DNA from: Rhyzopertha dominica
Lineage: Eukaryota; Arthropoda; Insecta; Coleoptera; Bostrichidae
NCBI GenBank assembly: GCA_025024175.1
Contig: QCXZ01000137.1
Coordinates: 15,252,001-15,316,000 of the forward strand
Reading direction: 5' to 3'
Length of the DNA stretch: 64,000 nt
The position numbers and the translations under genes were made by a program. This document shows, one piece after another, positions 21,976 through 35,400 of this stretch. The notes under the pieces are model-generated. The model did no database searches, was not told the DNA's origin, and was given only the letters and a program-made list of their open reading frames with translations. Each line of letters begins with the position of its first letter. Position 1 is the first letter of the stretch.

Positions 21976-24669
21976 TATATACAACATAATGAAATTATTT
22001 TCCCTTAATAGGAAAGGTACTCAATACAACTCAGTTGTATAATATTATGAATTCGAATAAGAAACGAACTCGCCAATTAAAGACAAATCAACAAATTCTT
22101 CAATGTGTCAGTAGTGTTGCCAGACTTGTACGGATGATCGGTTGTAACTAAACTACTCCCAAAAATGTTGCCAATGTGTCGCCAATATGACGTCTAATAC
22201 TGAGATATAATTTTCTTTAATATTTGTTATTTTTTTAAATCATCTCACACTATGAACACAACAAGATTTTTTGGGAATCCAGGCTTTTAAATATGGATAT
22301 CGATGTACCTTTGTCTCTCTAGGAAGAAAACTCTTTAAAATTGATTTAAAGTCGGTCAAAATATCTTCAAAGTGCTTCGCTTTCGTAGCTAATCAGAAAT
22401 CCGAGCCACAAATTGTACTGTGTGACTAATGTTAATTTTGTTGACTTAATGGAAAAGAAGTCTACCAATTTATTGCTTGTCGCCATTTCAAAAATTTTGT
22501 CATGTATAGTAAATATTTCATGATAAATTGCCCAATCTGGGAACTACCTGTCAATGCAGTTCTGGCTGTTACAAATGATCGAATCTGTGATGTCAGAGAT
22601 CACGTGGTCTAATGGTCGCCGCTGCCGAGCGTTCAAATCGACTGATATTTTCTGTAAACAGCTAAGGAAATAAAGTGAAAAAAAGGGTTTTTTGATTAGT
22701 GTTCCCCCATGGATCACATTTTTAGCGATTTTGAAAATTTTTTTGTTATGACTTCACTGCGATGACCAACTTTTTCAGTTTATGAAAAGTTAAACTTTAT
22801 AAAATGGCTTCTAGCTTTTTATTAATTTTAATTGTAAATTCACTTTGCAGTAGACTATCATACATTCGTAAACTATCTTTTAACATTAATCATTTTAATA
22901 ATTTATTACTTTTCGCGAAATTTAAAAAAACTGAATAGCGCAAACTAGACAATAGCACCTGTCTATCTATTTATTTATCTATTATCTTATTTTATTACCC
23001 ATGTTCAAGAAAGCTGTATGTCAACAGGCCGCAGCCAACAAAAAGGAAATGATCTTTCGCAACATCTTCCGTTTATAGAACACGAATTGCAGCATACATA
23101 TAAATCCAACCGGCAAGTCTAAATCTGCAAACGTGGATAATGCAATTGCGCATTCTATTTCGCATTCTGACTTCAACCGAGGCTCTGCGTTTAGGAACAA
23201 TTCCAGAATTTCCTGTGTGTATAAGGCTTTGAACGACGACAAAGGATAGCCCACAGCGATTTTTGCATGCAGTTCTCCACAGCAGTATACAAACAGACAG
23301 AGCATGCATAAAGAAAGTTGTGCTTCAATGCGGATATCCAGGCTGCTTTCCTACCGGGTTAAACATGAGGGACGTTATATTTTTCTCGTCACGCTTTGCG
23401 TTCGATAAATGTTTTCGGAGCGAATGTTCTTTATAAAGGGGCGCAAGCCTCAGAGCAATATATTAATAATCAACGTGTTTTGGAAATTGAATGATAATAC
23501 GTAGATGTTTATTTATGAGAAAGGTAAAGGCCACATTTCTGTCACAGTGATAATTTTAGTTGTAAGCCAATAGTAATAGTAGTAGTAGTAATGCATACTC
23601 AATAGAACTGTTATGCTTGAACTGCCTGGTGCATCTTAAATACGAAATGATTCAATTTAGTGTTCGTGACTCTCTATGTCTTCTTTGTTTTGACATTAGG
23701 TACAACAAAACTGTACTAGGCGATGGCCTAAAATGTATGATGACTTATATAAGCATTTCGATAGTCAACTGTTTTGGCTTTAGTGATTTTACGGTACATT
23801 TACTCCTCTAGTTAGCTACGCAAATAGAATAGGCACATACATAACAAAAATATACTTAAGAATAATAAAACGTGAAGTATTACGCAAAGTAATAAATCTA
23901 TTAGATTAGAATAACAATAAGAAATTAATCCATTATGTGTTATAAGTGATCCCCTTCCGGTTGAAACATTCTCATCGCTTCTGGAGTACACACTTTGAGG
24001 ATTCTGCACGAATTCTGTTTTTAAGATCTTCGGCATTAATAATTAATTCTCTAATTATTAGAGATGTATACGGTGAATCTTCTCTTTAAGATAAGGCCAA
24101 AGGAAGAAATATAGCGGTCCTCAAACCATCTACCAGGGTAAATTGCGTTTAATCAAACGGTTGCAATTCTTGCATTATTTTATTGTGATTCCCCATCCTG
24201 CCGCAATATCATACGACTAATCTTCAAGGATACCTCCTGTAGGTAATCCTTTAGTTCATACCTCAAAAAATCTAGATAGCTTTATACTGTGAATCTACCG
24301 TTGTAGAGTTTTGGATCAACAATGTGACAATTAATAATCCCACCTCACTCACACTGGGTATTTTGAAAGTATGTTTCTCTAAGCCAGTGCGAATTCTTTT
24401 TAACAAGTAATGGAAGTTACATATAGTTGTATGACATTGAAAAAACAATGCTATTCGTAATTATTTTAGAGCAAAACGTTTTGTTGGTATAACCTATATT
24501 ACTTTGACATAAACTTCTTTATATTTAGTTCAAAAACGGATCATTTATTGAAGGCATTCATTAACGAATTACACAAATTGTGGCATACCCATTTCTTTGT
24601 GACACCTATCTCAAGTACAAAAATTTATTTCACTTTTTTAATATACATATACATTAATGAAATAGAGGA
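21976..24669. other. Non-coding stretch with a complex block
   Basis: 23010-23480 is less AT-rich and holds overlapping minus-strand frames of 94 and 78 codons (23021-23309) that resemble no family I know. The rest is AT-rich without supported features. Confidence 0.35.
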
Positions 24670-25327
24670 TTTCTATAAATGATGCATCCAGGGCGCTTAT
24701 GGAAATTATCGATTAAATCAGTTTGTCACCTCTCAGGAAGGTGAACACAACTATTGCTTTGACGTATACTTGTCATTTGTCGATTGTTGGAATTAATTGA
24801 TATATTTTAATATAAGAAATCGCGTGCGAGTTTTATATTTTCAAAATATTATGTAGTGTTTTGTACAATAATCAACTTCAAGGTTACAGAAAGCTCATAT
24901 TTGGGAGGTTTCGTGTAACTTTTAGGTTATGTATTGTATTTGTGAGGTTGTGGCTACAGTAAGCCTGTTAAATAACTGTATTATGATGGACTGAAAGATG
25001 TTTTTAGCCTGCCGCAATAGTAAAATTCACAAACTAAGTTATAAAAACTGTGCACTACACAAAGCTTACACAGTGCAAGGGTGTAGACTATAGAGGTTAC
25101 CACAAGCCTACTATACCAATAATTATTGTTATTTATTACCTTTGAAAGAAAAATAGAACCGTAAATTGTTAGAAAATCTTCATAAAACTATTAATTTCGT
25201 GTCTATAACTTGTTCTACAATGTTCAGTGATCGCCATGCATATTGTAGCTTGGCAGCAGTTATAAAAAGACGGCACAAAGAATCCCGAAATCAACCCCGC
25301 CCGCGTTGCATGAATCATTTATAGAAA
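24670..25327 (-). mobile_element. MITE copy B, longer version, inverted
   Basis: The ends TTTCTATAAATGAT and ATCATTTATAGAAA are exact 14-bp inverted repeats. About 110 bp at one end and 120 bp at the other match copy A (16136-16400) in reverse orientation. The middle (about 24790-25195) is absent from copy A, so A is an internal deletion or B has an insertion. No reading frame of note and no clear target duplication. Confidence 0.7.
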
Positions 25328-28300
25328 CCTTGTACAAATACACTAGTAATCATAACAATAACTGAAATAATGAGTAGGATAATTATTGTGTCTTTTACAT
25401 TTACCTAGAAAGTAGGAACCTACACTATCCAGTTCACAAAACACCACATCCTTTAGTCAGAAGATTCCATTAAATACACCCTCTGTTGTGATAACAATGG
25501 ATGGCAAGTAAACTGCGTTTTAAATTTTAGGGTCGATCAGTTAATGGTCAATACAAGAACTGCTGTACGATTCGAAAAAGTAATAAGCAAGCAAACTAGC
25601 AATATAATTATCAGTAGCAGCTGTTCCAAACGCATTACGCTGGGCGATTCCGTAGAAGCTCTCAATGAGAATGAAGGATGAAGATAGTTGTAGCAAATGT
25701 GCGTCAACGTTTTGCAAATCCTTTGACATTTAGAGAAGATGATGACATTGCCCAGAAAGAAAAACTACCCCATACGACATACCCCATAGCTAATTATTTA
25801 GGCTGGTGGAATTAACACGTTTAAAATCATTATAAAATTCGACGAGTGGGAGCATGTTGTCCCTGGGTCGCTGGTATATGCCAAACTGGTGCAATATACC
25901 CCATGTTGACTTTGTATTGTATTCAGTTGTCTGGGTCCCAAGAATTCAAAAGCATCAGACAGCATTATTCTAAAGTAATTATTATGGCAGTTTAGGAGAC
26001 TACCTAAGTTATCAGAATTAACAACAATATTCCAACAATTTCTGGCAACCTGTTCTTTAACGTCCACATGAGCCATATAAGAATCTAGGAGTGTAGCTGG
26101 TCGGACAAAGACAGTTACAAAAATGGAAAAAAATTGTTGCTATTATTTGGATGTACTGGAAGCTTGTGGGACAATCATTGCCCGGTAATGGATGCCTGAA
26201 AGCTATCAATACACCACTTCTTTTCATGCAACTAGTTAATAGAGGATCCTTGTCCAAGCGAAATACCACATAGTTATTTCATCTCAGTTCAACATCAGAA
26301 AAATGATAAATTAGGCAAGTTTCAAAAAGCGCTGAATGCCGGAACAAGTCTTGTTCTCAAACCCCCACATTCCGGAAATTTTGAGACTAGGAGAAATGAA
26401 GCCCTCGTTTTTTATATACCTGAGAGACACTAGAAACATATTTCAATGCATTGCATATTGATTTACAAGATGTTGAAGTGCACCCAAACCAGTTGAATAA
26501 CCTAGTATAATGAAAAAGCTTAGAAGCGTAGAATTATCGTAAACCTAGCAATTATTTTGGATCAATTCTGCTTATCAGCGCTGTAATACAATTTGGGGAT
26601 AATTTATTACCTTATTTTGCCAGCAAGATAAATGGCGACTCCGAACTTTTATACCTTCATACTCGGTCATTTAAAAGTTAAAGTGGAAGAATAAATTGGC
26701 TCACGTTAAGTTGGGGCAAATCGCCACGAATTGAATGCAAATAACGTGTGGCCCTCTTTTTCTGCCGTGCCAAGAACTTCCTCCTCGGTGGTGTTTAAAA
26801 TCTAGTGGGCGGAAGTCACGGCGTCGTTTTCATAAACATATTTTCTGGCAAACTGCCACTTCTGATTTTCGCAGTTAAAATATGAGTTTATTAAATTGAT
26901 TGTACGTATAACGTAACTCAGCGCAACGTTTTGCTGCCTACGCAGGTAACAGATATTCAGAGCTGTCTCGCGCACAAATGGGAACGAAAACATATGCATT
27001 ATACCTATTACAATATTTATGAGAACTCGGCATGCATGTGGTAGATTAAAGTGCTGCACACTTGATATCATTCTTTTTCAATTTTATTATGGCTTTCCAG
27101 AGCAAAGGCGTTTAGGGCATGTGTTTCTCCATAACGTTGTTTCGAACAAAAAGGGAATAAAAGATGCAAACATGTCACGCTTAGCGACGGCAACGATATT
27201 TCATTGTTTCGAAAACACCGATGTTATGTCATCGATGTTTACTCTACACTACGATACTGTTTGACTTTTCGGCTTCGAAGTGNAAAAGGCGAGTATTCTC
27301 AGCCGCCATCTTTGACCCAAAGTAAGTGTTTTAATAAGAATGTGAATGTGTTGAAAGTGCTATGCAGCGCGCATGTCTTTCTGTTTAAAACAATAACGCC
27401 ATTGTATTTAAGTGACCTTATGTGATGATTTTAATGAAAGTTATTTGATAATAGGAGGTGAGTTCGGGACACTCTGGCAACTATTTTTAAACTAAGATCT
27501 CACATTGATTATAATAGCATATAAAATACGTATAGTTTTAATTTATAACTAAAAATAATAATTTTTTTATACCTCACATAACCGTAATCCAATTCTATTT
27601 GTCACTATCTTTCACGTCGCATATTTTGCTCCTACGTTACTCTTCCTGCAGGGTTTTAGAGCAAAAGTAAACGCTCTACTAATTATGTTCTTTTGGTGCA
27701 ATTTACAGCTGAGCAGAAAGACATGTTTCGTTAGATAACAGGTTACGACTTGTTGAATCACAGGGTACATCAGAATGTTTTGATTCACAAAATCACCACA
27801 TTTCTAACTTTTTTAATAATAGACCCTGTATCCTTATACTGAATTGCATGACTATGAAAACGGAAGATGGATCAAATATGACAATTGCGAATACCTATCT
27901 CTATAGAGCTCTATCTTGGCTAAGTGTTCCTACTTTGTTTCTGAACTGGTGTCCGCTAAGCCACTAACCACCCAAGATTCTCTCTCGCTCTCTCGCCATC
28001 TCGAAAAATTTATTTAATTTTTGCATTTTAAGTGCATGAAGCATCTTGCCACATGCTCTTATTTATCTTCCCTTAAACTGTTACGTTTTTCTCAGTTTTC
28101 TTTACTTTTAACTTAAACCGATGCATCAACATCGACTATTTGCTCTATTTGTCGAATCAATTATAGTATATGTCTGTCCTTTGCTTTACGTAATATAGAG
28201 GAGCTTGGGTATCTAGTACGTTTAAATTTTAACGAGAGAACGCGTAATTGTGCAGCTGATGGAATTACTACGAAGTAAATGCTGGCTAGAGCTAGGGTTG

Positions 28301-29442
28301 GCAAAATATGGGGCAGCATCGATTTATCGATATCGAATGCCCAATAAGAGCCCGTTCATGAGTTTTGCCTTCCTTTAAGTTTATTGAACGGGAAATCCGT
28401 CTAAATAACCAACACAGGCAGTTATGTTTTCTTCTCTTCTTTGAGTGACAGAAAAAGGACTGCGGAGAAACAGTCAGGTGTTCTTGAGTCTACTGCTGTT
28501 TGCGTTATACTACACACCCAACTTCTTTAGCATATCTAATGTCAACTACTTGTACTATATATATACTGATAATATGCAGCTCTATGCTTGTTTCTGTGAC
28601 TAGAGCGGCTTTCTGCGTTTTTAAAATGATTTATGCTTCCGTACTTTATTCTATAAAAACAGAATTTTACAATGATGTTTTGTACACGGCTTTTGCATTG
28701 TTTCCACAAAATATGGCTTATATTTGTTCATGGCACATAAAATGTAGGCAGCATATATCACAGAAAGAGAGAGAACAGAAGGCCACATAGATTACTGCAT
28801 TTTTCTTAATTCTGCTTCAGAATTCTATCGTTATAAGCGCCACCGTATCTGTCAATTTAAATAAGATTTTGTAGTAATGACGTGCACCACGTGAACATTA
28901 AATGTAAAGATTTGATTGGCATTCTTTATTCATAGTTTTGGTTGTTGGTGTAATATTGTACTAAATTTATAGTCTTCATCGTTGTGTGTATTTAAGTTGC
29001 ACCTAAATCGCTATTATTGGTTGAGCAAGACGATTTACCCTAACACTAAGACTAAGACACTACTTGTATATAGTTAACTGAATTGGAAACTTTTCTATTA
29101 AATATACGAGTATCACTTTGATTCACAAGGTTTTTGTATTTTTATATCTGCAGAACTTTATATTTGCGTCAACAAACAATGTATTACTTAAATAATAAAT
29201 AGGTCCAAGTTACTGACAGTAATGTGATGTGACAGTCCTGAATTCATGGCAATCGTAGCATGTGTTAGCGCAATGATACGGAGGCCTGTAAATAATAAGC
29301 GAATCCGGATCATGGTCGACGGTCAATTGAAAGCGAATACACTCCAAGCAGGTAATTGAATGCCTAGATGTACTAAGTATTTTAGAAACACACACCAGAG
29401 TTATATTGGAGTAAATTCATAGACCTAAGCGAATCGAGGACA
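25328..29442. other. Non-coding stretch, unrecognised minus-strand frames
   Basis: Between 25541 and 26269 three minus-strand frames of 62, 92 and 70 codons succeed each other, as if one decayed gene were read in pieces, for example HPLPGNDCPTSFQYIQIIAT and FEFLGPRQLNTIQSQHG. I do not recognise the family. 26600-27010 is a complex, less AT-rich block. The rest to 29442 shows nothing I can support. Confidence 0.35.
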
Positions 29443-29847
29443 GTGAATAGAACATTACAATTGACTAGGGGAGCTGAGTTTGCCTGTGGAGTTGTATATC
29501 AGTCTGCAGGGAAGTCTGCTGAGAAAGGAATATTAATTTTACTGGATGAACATGCGCGGACTACGACAATCAAATATGTTTATAGGGAGGTTGTCCAAAG
29601 TAAAAGTTACAGAACTGATGCAAGCAGGTCTCATATAAAGACAGAAGCTGGAGTGATCGGGGGACACTTACCTAGAAGTGTTATAGCAAATGACGCTACT
29701 CGCTATATGTTGGAAGTTTATGTAGGAGGAGAAAACTCCCTGTCATTTTCCTGTGATTGCCTAGTACTTATGGAGAAAAGACGTTTCCTTGGGTACGATT
29801 TGCGGAACCTGAGCAGATTACGCAAGTACTTATTGACTGTACCTTAA
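29443..29847 (+). CDS. Unrecognised 134-codon open frame
   Basis: One of the longest frames outside the transposons; it opens at GTG rather than ATG, so the true start is unknown and it may be an exon or a remnant. It shows no signal peptide, membrane segment or motif I can name; the composition is fairly ordinary for a soluble protein (RGAEFACGVVYQSAGKSAEK early, EVYVGGENSLSFSCDCLVLM late). It ends 60 bp before the Tc1-like element. No splice acceptor is obvious. It may be a chance frame. Confidence 0.2.
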   Translation: MNRTLQLTRGAEFACGVVYQSAGKSAEKGILILLDEHARTTTIKYVYREVVQSKSYRTDASRSHIKTEAGVIGGHLPRSVIANDATRYMLEVYVGGENSLSFSCDCLVLMEKRRFLGYDLRNLSRLRKYLLTVP

Positions 29848-29905
29848 TGGTTTTTTCATTTTCTAAATTTCTACCAGATGGGAAACACTGGTAAAACATA
29901 TGATA

Positions 29906-30955
29906 TACACTGAGTTGCAAAAAAAGTGGCGCACTACATAGGTACCTATGGAATATCTATTGTCACAATTCTGTTGACATTTGATAGGCGTTTTAGATTC
30001 AAACGCATCGAAAATTCACATTTTTGATTTTAATCACTGTAGACAATTATTACTGTTGCACTATTAGCAGTGATTATGGCGACTGGTTATTGGAATCATC
30101 CATTTACTGCGTTTTGGAGTTCTTCTTCTTACTAAACCTTTTTCTATAAGAAAATGCAAATAATTAGGAGAAAAGGTTGCGATAGCTGTGGCTTTATCGA
30201 AAAACCAGAGACAACAGTACGAAGAGCAGTTGTAAGATATCGCGAGACTCAAATATATACCCGACGACGTGGTTCAGGCCGCCCTAGGGCAATATCTGTG
30301 CGANACGATAGATTTTTTGTAGNCCAAAGTCTAAGAAATTGTCACTAAACAGCTTTTGAACTGGCTAACACATAGAAACGTGGGCGCTCTTTGGACGCTC
30401 ATTTTTACATTAGAGACATTCTGCAAGATTATGTTGTTCCCTTTCAACCGTTNATTGGACCCAATTTCTTGTCCATGGAGGATAACGTATTCAGCGATAT
30501 GTACTAGGCAATACCTGGAGCAACTGGAAATTGAATGTATGGAATGGCCCGCAATGAGTCCGGCCATGAATCCTATAGAAGAGACACTACAAAACTGAGA
30601 AAAGCATTGGTGGAAGAACGGAAAAACTTGACCAGAACTTCATTGCACACCTTATACGTCTTATATGCCAAGACCAATTTCGGCATTATTGAATGCACTA
30701 GGTGGCAACCTGCAATATTAAAGCGCTATTTGGTCATACCAAGAACAGTTCTTAAACCAAGGAAAAATTTTTGTTGTTGTTTTTTTATTTATTGTCAAAG
30801 TTGTTGTTATATCCTTTACCCTTTATAATTAATGAATTAAAATTTCAGGAATCTTATGATTCATTCATTACATCATCCCAATCCGCCCAAAATTTACAAT
30901 TACAACGTATGAAGCGTAATTTTGTAGTGCGCCACATTTGTTGTAACTCAGTGTA
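29906..30955 (+). mobile_element. Tc1-like element, near full length, dead
   Basis: TA dinucleotides at 29906-29907 and 30954-30955 flank terminal repeats that start CACTGAGTTGCAAAAAAAGT on the left and, reversed, CACTGAGTTACAACAAATGT on the right, both continuing GGCGCACTAC. TA duplication and this layout are standard for Tc1/mariner. The element, 29908-30953, holds a degenerate transposase gene and is shorter than the usual 1.2-1.7 kb, in line with internal deletion. Confidence 0.85.
30154..30735 (+). pseudogene. Tc1-like transposase, degenerate
   Basis: The remains run in the order of the family: a paired helix-turn-helix DNA-binding part ending VVRYRETQIYTRRRGSGRPR (with the G-R-P-R minor-groove motif, about 30230-30290), then after two N bases QSLRN. 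A deleted gap follows, then YIRDILQDYVVPFQPFIGPN leading to MEDNV (the Asp of the usual Q-D-N-A motif, about 30470-30490), then EWPAMSPAMNPIEE. In that last motif, normally S-P-D-x-N-P-I-E, the catalytic Asp is Ala. The C-terminal helices are read near 30600-30735. Several frame changes, a deletion and the lost acidic residue make it inactive. Confidence 0.8.
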
Positions 30956-32050
30956 TTTAGAAATGTAAGAAAATGGTAAGTAAGGGAAACTCTACCTACA
31001 TCATAACCAAAAGTGTTTTATGAAACTACCAGAATTATGTTTATAGTTACTGCGGTCATGCCATTAACAATGTGACGATATGAACGACAGCGTAGAAAGT
31101 TCGTTAATTTGTTAAATTAAATTAGGACGTATACATTCCCATTATGCCGGCCAGCCTACACTGAAGTAGCAGAGTGTCATGGGACTTAATTTTATATTTT
31201 AATTAGCTACGCCCTGTTGGGCATGATTTAACAGCAGAATATAACACGATCCCGGTAATTTATACGGTTACAACCCCGTCATATACGCCACTTGAAATTC
31301 TAACGCGGGTCTTGCACAGACTAAGCCATAAAGCATTATATCATACGAATCTTGACTGTAAACGTAGGAAGCCCGACAAAACAATAACCACCTAGGCACA
31401 TTTAATTCCCGCAGTCGCAATCCAGCCGCTGAAACTTCGGTTGAATTATGTCTGCTATGAACACCGATTAAAACTAGACCGTATATCTGGGGGACGAATC
31501 TGCCCGTAAAGCGACTTCTAGTTCGCGCTGCTGTGACATCCCCACTGTCAACCGATCCACGGCAAACTGGGACATTACTCACCGGGCTTTGTCCTTAATC
31601 TCCCTACATCTAGATAATAAGTTGAGCTTCTGAGTTTTCTTGGCAGAGTTTAGATAAGTGCATGTGAAGCATATAAACAGGGGCGCCGGGTTATCTGCAG
31701 GGATTAGGGATCCTGTTTCTTAAAACTGTTACTGGTGTTTACTGACTCGGGGGTTTCTGCGGCGTTATAAATTGTGGTGCAAAACGAAGTCGTCCCGGAG
31801 CTGTTGTGGCCGCGTGGGAAGTATGAAATCGTAAAATAATGATATCTACGGCGTACGAGTTTAATCTGGGACATGCATGTTGCATTCACATAAATTTTGC
31901 CCTGTGACGCATGTTCTGCGAGGTTACCCTGGTTTTGTGAAGTATGGTGAAGGTAACTGAATACCTACTTTGCCTGGGGTTATATTTNGTAGACTTCTAT
32001 TTTAGGTTGAAATATGCCTTCCAACAAGCAATTACTGGAATCAACGATAA
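30956..32050. other. Non-coding stretch with a complex block
   Basis: 31140-31640 has more balanced composition and a 104-codon minus-strand frame (31268-31582) that matches nothing known to me; it may be constrained non-coding DNA. One N at about 31988. Confidence 0.3.
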
Positions 32051-32447
32051 GATAACAAGATCGCTATAATGCTTCGAAGACTGATAAATATCTATTATAA
32101 GTAGAAATTTAGATGGCAATGCCATCTGTCAGCATTACATTGACACGATGACAAAGCCACCTAGCTGCCATTATGGAAACTACTTCCTAAAGGCTACAGG
32201 TCAGTTCCTTTAGAAAGTAGTTCCCATAACAGCAGCTAGGTGGCTTTATCTTCGTGTCAGTGTAATGCTGACAGATGGCATTGCCATCTAAATTTCTGCT
32301 TATAATAGATTTTTCTCAGTCTTTGAAGCATCATAGCGATCTTGTCATTTCCTTTAGGAAGTAGTTCCCATAATAGCAGCTAGGTGGCTTTGTCATCGTG
32401 TCAGTGTAATGCTGACAGATGGCAATGCCATCTAAATTTCTACTTAC
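32051..32447. mobile_element. Fold-back element with three arms
   Basis: The left arm 32051-32193 and right arm 32207-32349 are close reverse complements over about 143 bp with a 13-base spacer. A third copy of the inner part follows directly at 32351-32447 in the same orientation as the right arm. All three carry AGATGGCA(A/T)TGCCATCT, itself a palindrome, and TAGCTGC/GCAGCTAGGTGGCTTT words. The left-right hairpin would have about 140 pairs with few mismatches. No coding capacity. Confidence 0.75.
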
Positions 32448-33174
32448 ATCATATTAATTCTTTGGTATGTAGGCAAAACCAGTTCTATGCCATGCTGACT
32501 GCACTAGACCTAAACTGCACTGATGAGCTATAATGGCTGCGAAATAGATCTATCTGCAGTTGGATGAGGTGCAGACAGAATAGCAGAGACATGCATTTTA
32601 ATCTATTATAAGTATTTTCAGTAGTTAAAAAGTTGGGAATTAAATACACGTTGGAATTGACTCTACTAAAATTTTTTTATAAAGTCAAAGACAAACAAAG
32701 AGCTTTACAAGAGTCCTCAAGTTCTGGCATAACCTCGAAATTAGAGGGTCCCTGTAGAACTGCTTCTGACCAAGCGGGAGAGAGGATAAAAATTGCCAGC
32801 AGAGTATGGTGTAAAGGTTCTAAATTTTTGTCATCTTCGCGAGCTTGAGAATGATGGGTTTTTAGGATGCAGTGGGTTGCTGTGAGGCATGGCTGCAGGA
32901 CAGCCGAACACGAAGAACGAAAGGTCGCTTGCAGACTCGTTGTTTACGCAGAAATCTTAGACATACTAACTTCATTTCTCAATACACACATTAATCTACT
33001 TTCTACTGTGAGGACTAATTAATATTAGAAAAAAGATTAGATCAGTTTAAGTATGTTTAAGGCATACAAATTGTATTGTTTAATTTTATTTTCTTTAACA
33101 CATTTGCATTGCACTAATTTTACAACGACCTGTCTTTTAAGTCTCAACACGGAATTACTTAGATTTTTTCGTCG
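32448..33174. other. Non-coding stretch, nothing supported
   Basis: A 71-codon frame at 32633-32848 shows no domain or splice signals and is taken as chance. Confidence 0.4.
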
Positions 33175-33580
33175 CGGCCCATCCTTAATTAAAATATAAT
33201 TTTATTTGGCGAAGATATATAATTATGTAGTATTGATCATTGGTGTAATAATACTGTAATGATTCATTATCATATCAAACAAAACAAACTTTGTACCTCA
33301 AAATATCGGATAGCAGAAACATATTTTTGAGACAAGGTTTTCTAGTCACATTTGACTAAATTAGTGAAATAGTTTTGAAAATATACCACTTTGAAAATGG
33401 TAGATAGAAAAAATGTAAGTATTTTAATAAGAAACGTGCAATGCGCATGGCCTTGCCAATGTGAATTACTGGCGTGACGCCATACGACATATAATTAGAG
33501 CTTTGTTTAGTAGATAATAGTAATAGTAAATAATAAATGTGTGATAATAGTATGTAATAAAAAAATCCAAGGATGGGCCG
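33175..33580. repeat. Possible MITE with CGGCCCATCCTT ends
   Basis: CGGCCCATCCTT at 33175-33186 recurs reversed at 33569-33580. The 12-bp match is exact, but no target duplication was found, so this is a weak candidate. Confidence 0.35.
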
Positions 33581-35400
33581 TACATTACGACATGTTAATA
33601 TCTTTTAACAATTAACTATCAAATTATTATTTAATTCGCATCACATTACCACTTACAGCTTCTCTAATGCTTGTAGTTTATACAGAGCTAGTCAAAGGTA
33701 TTGAATTACACGGATATTTCTGCATATATCATCTTTACGCCTAAATGTCCTTAAAAAGGTTTTTGGTAATTATTTTTTAACTAATACCCTACTCTTTCTA
33801 TACTCTAGCGCATTTCCATGGTAGCGTATTTTTTTGTGGATTTGCATTGCTATTTGTATTATTGAAATGACGATATTTATTTTGTATGGTTTATTTAAAA
33901 AGTGATAAATGGGGCAATGTATTTTGCAGCCAGTTAGGTTGCAAATGTCTTGTAAACTTCGTGTTTTTATACATCTGACTTTTTCAATCAGGCTTCCTAC
34001 AGCAAGTCATTCAATAGTTTCTTGAGTCCTATTCTACGACCTGGGAAGAGGTAACCCAGATATAGGCGAACATTAACTCCAAGATATGTCTGAGCGCGGT
34101 TTTGTTGACATCTGATATTGCGGTTTGGCATTCCTCGTCAATCTTCATCGGAAGATAAGTGTACAATTCCAGGTACAATATTATCACGTAGTTAGTCCAA
34201 AAAGACATCTGCTGTTAACTTCCATTTAGAAATATGGACCTATAACTCAACAACACCAGCTCACGCATTAAGGTTTCTGAAGATACTATATATATACTGT
34301 ACTATCATCCAGTGAGGATGCTCACTACTAGCCATAGTTATGTCTACTTACAAATCCATTTAAGCTAAATGTGGCTGCTTCAGAAAATAAAATGTTGTTT
34401 ACCAAATAATTGGTCATTGTGCATTAAAGTTATGTGAAAGTTAAACATCGTCTGCATGAGATTGCAATGACGAGAATGAGCATTAAAATTACCGAGTTTA
34501 CAGGCCAATATTCTTATTGAAAGAGTGTTGCCAGCTTTGACCGGTAATCAAACCCGGTATGTTTTCAGTGCTAGCCAAATATACTAACCACTGCACCACC
34601 AAAGCCCTATTCAGAGTAGACAATTGTATTGTTTAATGTAATTTCATTCAAGTTCTTCACATATAAAGTTCATAATTATAGAAACAAATCGGTTATTGCA
34701 TATATTTGATTAACCCTATTCAACATACTCCTCTAAAAACCTCTCCGAACCTCCTCCTACTCCTGTTTACGTAATAATTTCCTTTCAACAATTTAATGAA
34801 AAGCGGAACCGTCACAAACATTTCACTGACATCAAGAACAACACTTGAAAGATGAAATATCGTTAAATATCATTTACAACCGGCACCATTTAGAATTTCA
34901 AATTGCGAGCTTACAAACGCCAGACGCTGGCTTCTTGCTTGTAAACTCAAGTTCGTATATATCTTAACGTGGATCATTCTTGGCAATCCGACTGGAGTAA
35001 TTTTCCTTTCACGGTTCCGCCATGCATCACCTGTCACCCACGGCAATAGATGAGACCTCGCGCAACGAATTGGACCCCATTTTGATAGCGTATCGCTTCG
35101 CCCTTCACACGTCAAGAAATGGAAACGGCAAGGACAAAATTTAAGCTGATACCATTGAGATGCGTGGCCGACGCAATCACAGACGTTTGCGTCCTTTGCA
35201 CTCTCGATTTTGACCAAATCACTACTTTTTAAAACTATTAATAGTACGTTTAGTTTTTATTGAATATATATATATATGCTTGATTAGCCATGGAGAATTA
35301 TAACTGACAACCATCGCGGTGTCTGTAAAATATTGGTTCTATTCGTAGCGAGAACAAAGTATTGTGTGCCAAGTAGCGGACGCATTTTCTGCTTCTACTG
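33581..35400. other. Non-coding stretch with an unrecognised frame
   Basis: 34870-35217 on the minus strand has a 115-codon frame from ATG (MVKIESAKDANVCDCVGHAS onward, several Cys pairs) in a locally less AT-rich block. It has no motif I can name and no splice signals I trust; it may be chance or part of a constrained block. The rest shows nothing. Confidence 0.3.

Noticed and set aside
34870..35217. 115-codon minus-strand frame considered as a gene
   Set aside because: No recognised motif or splice structure; kept only as a note in the non-coding block.
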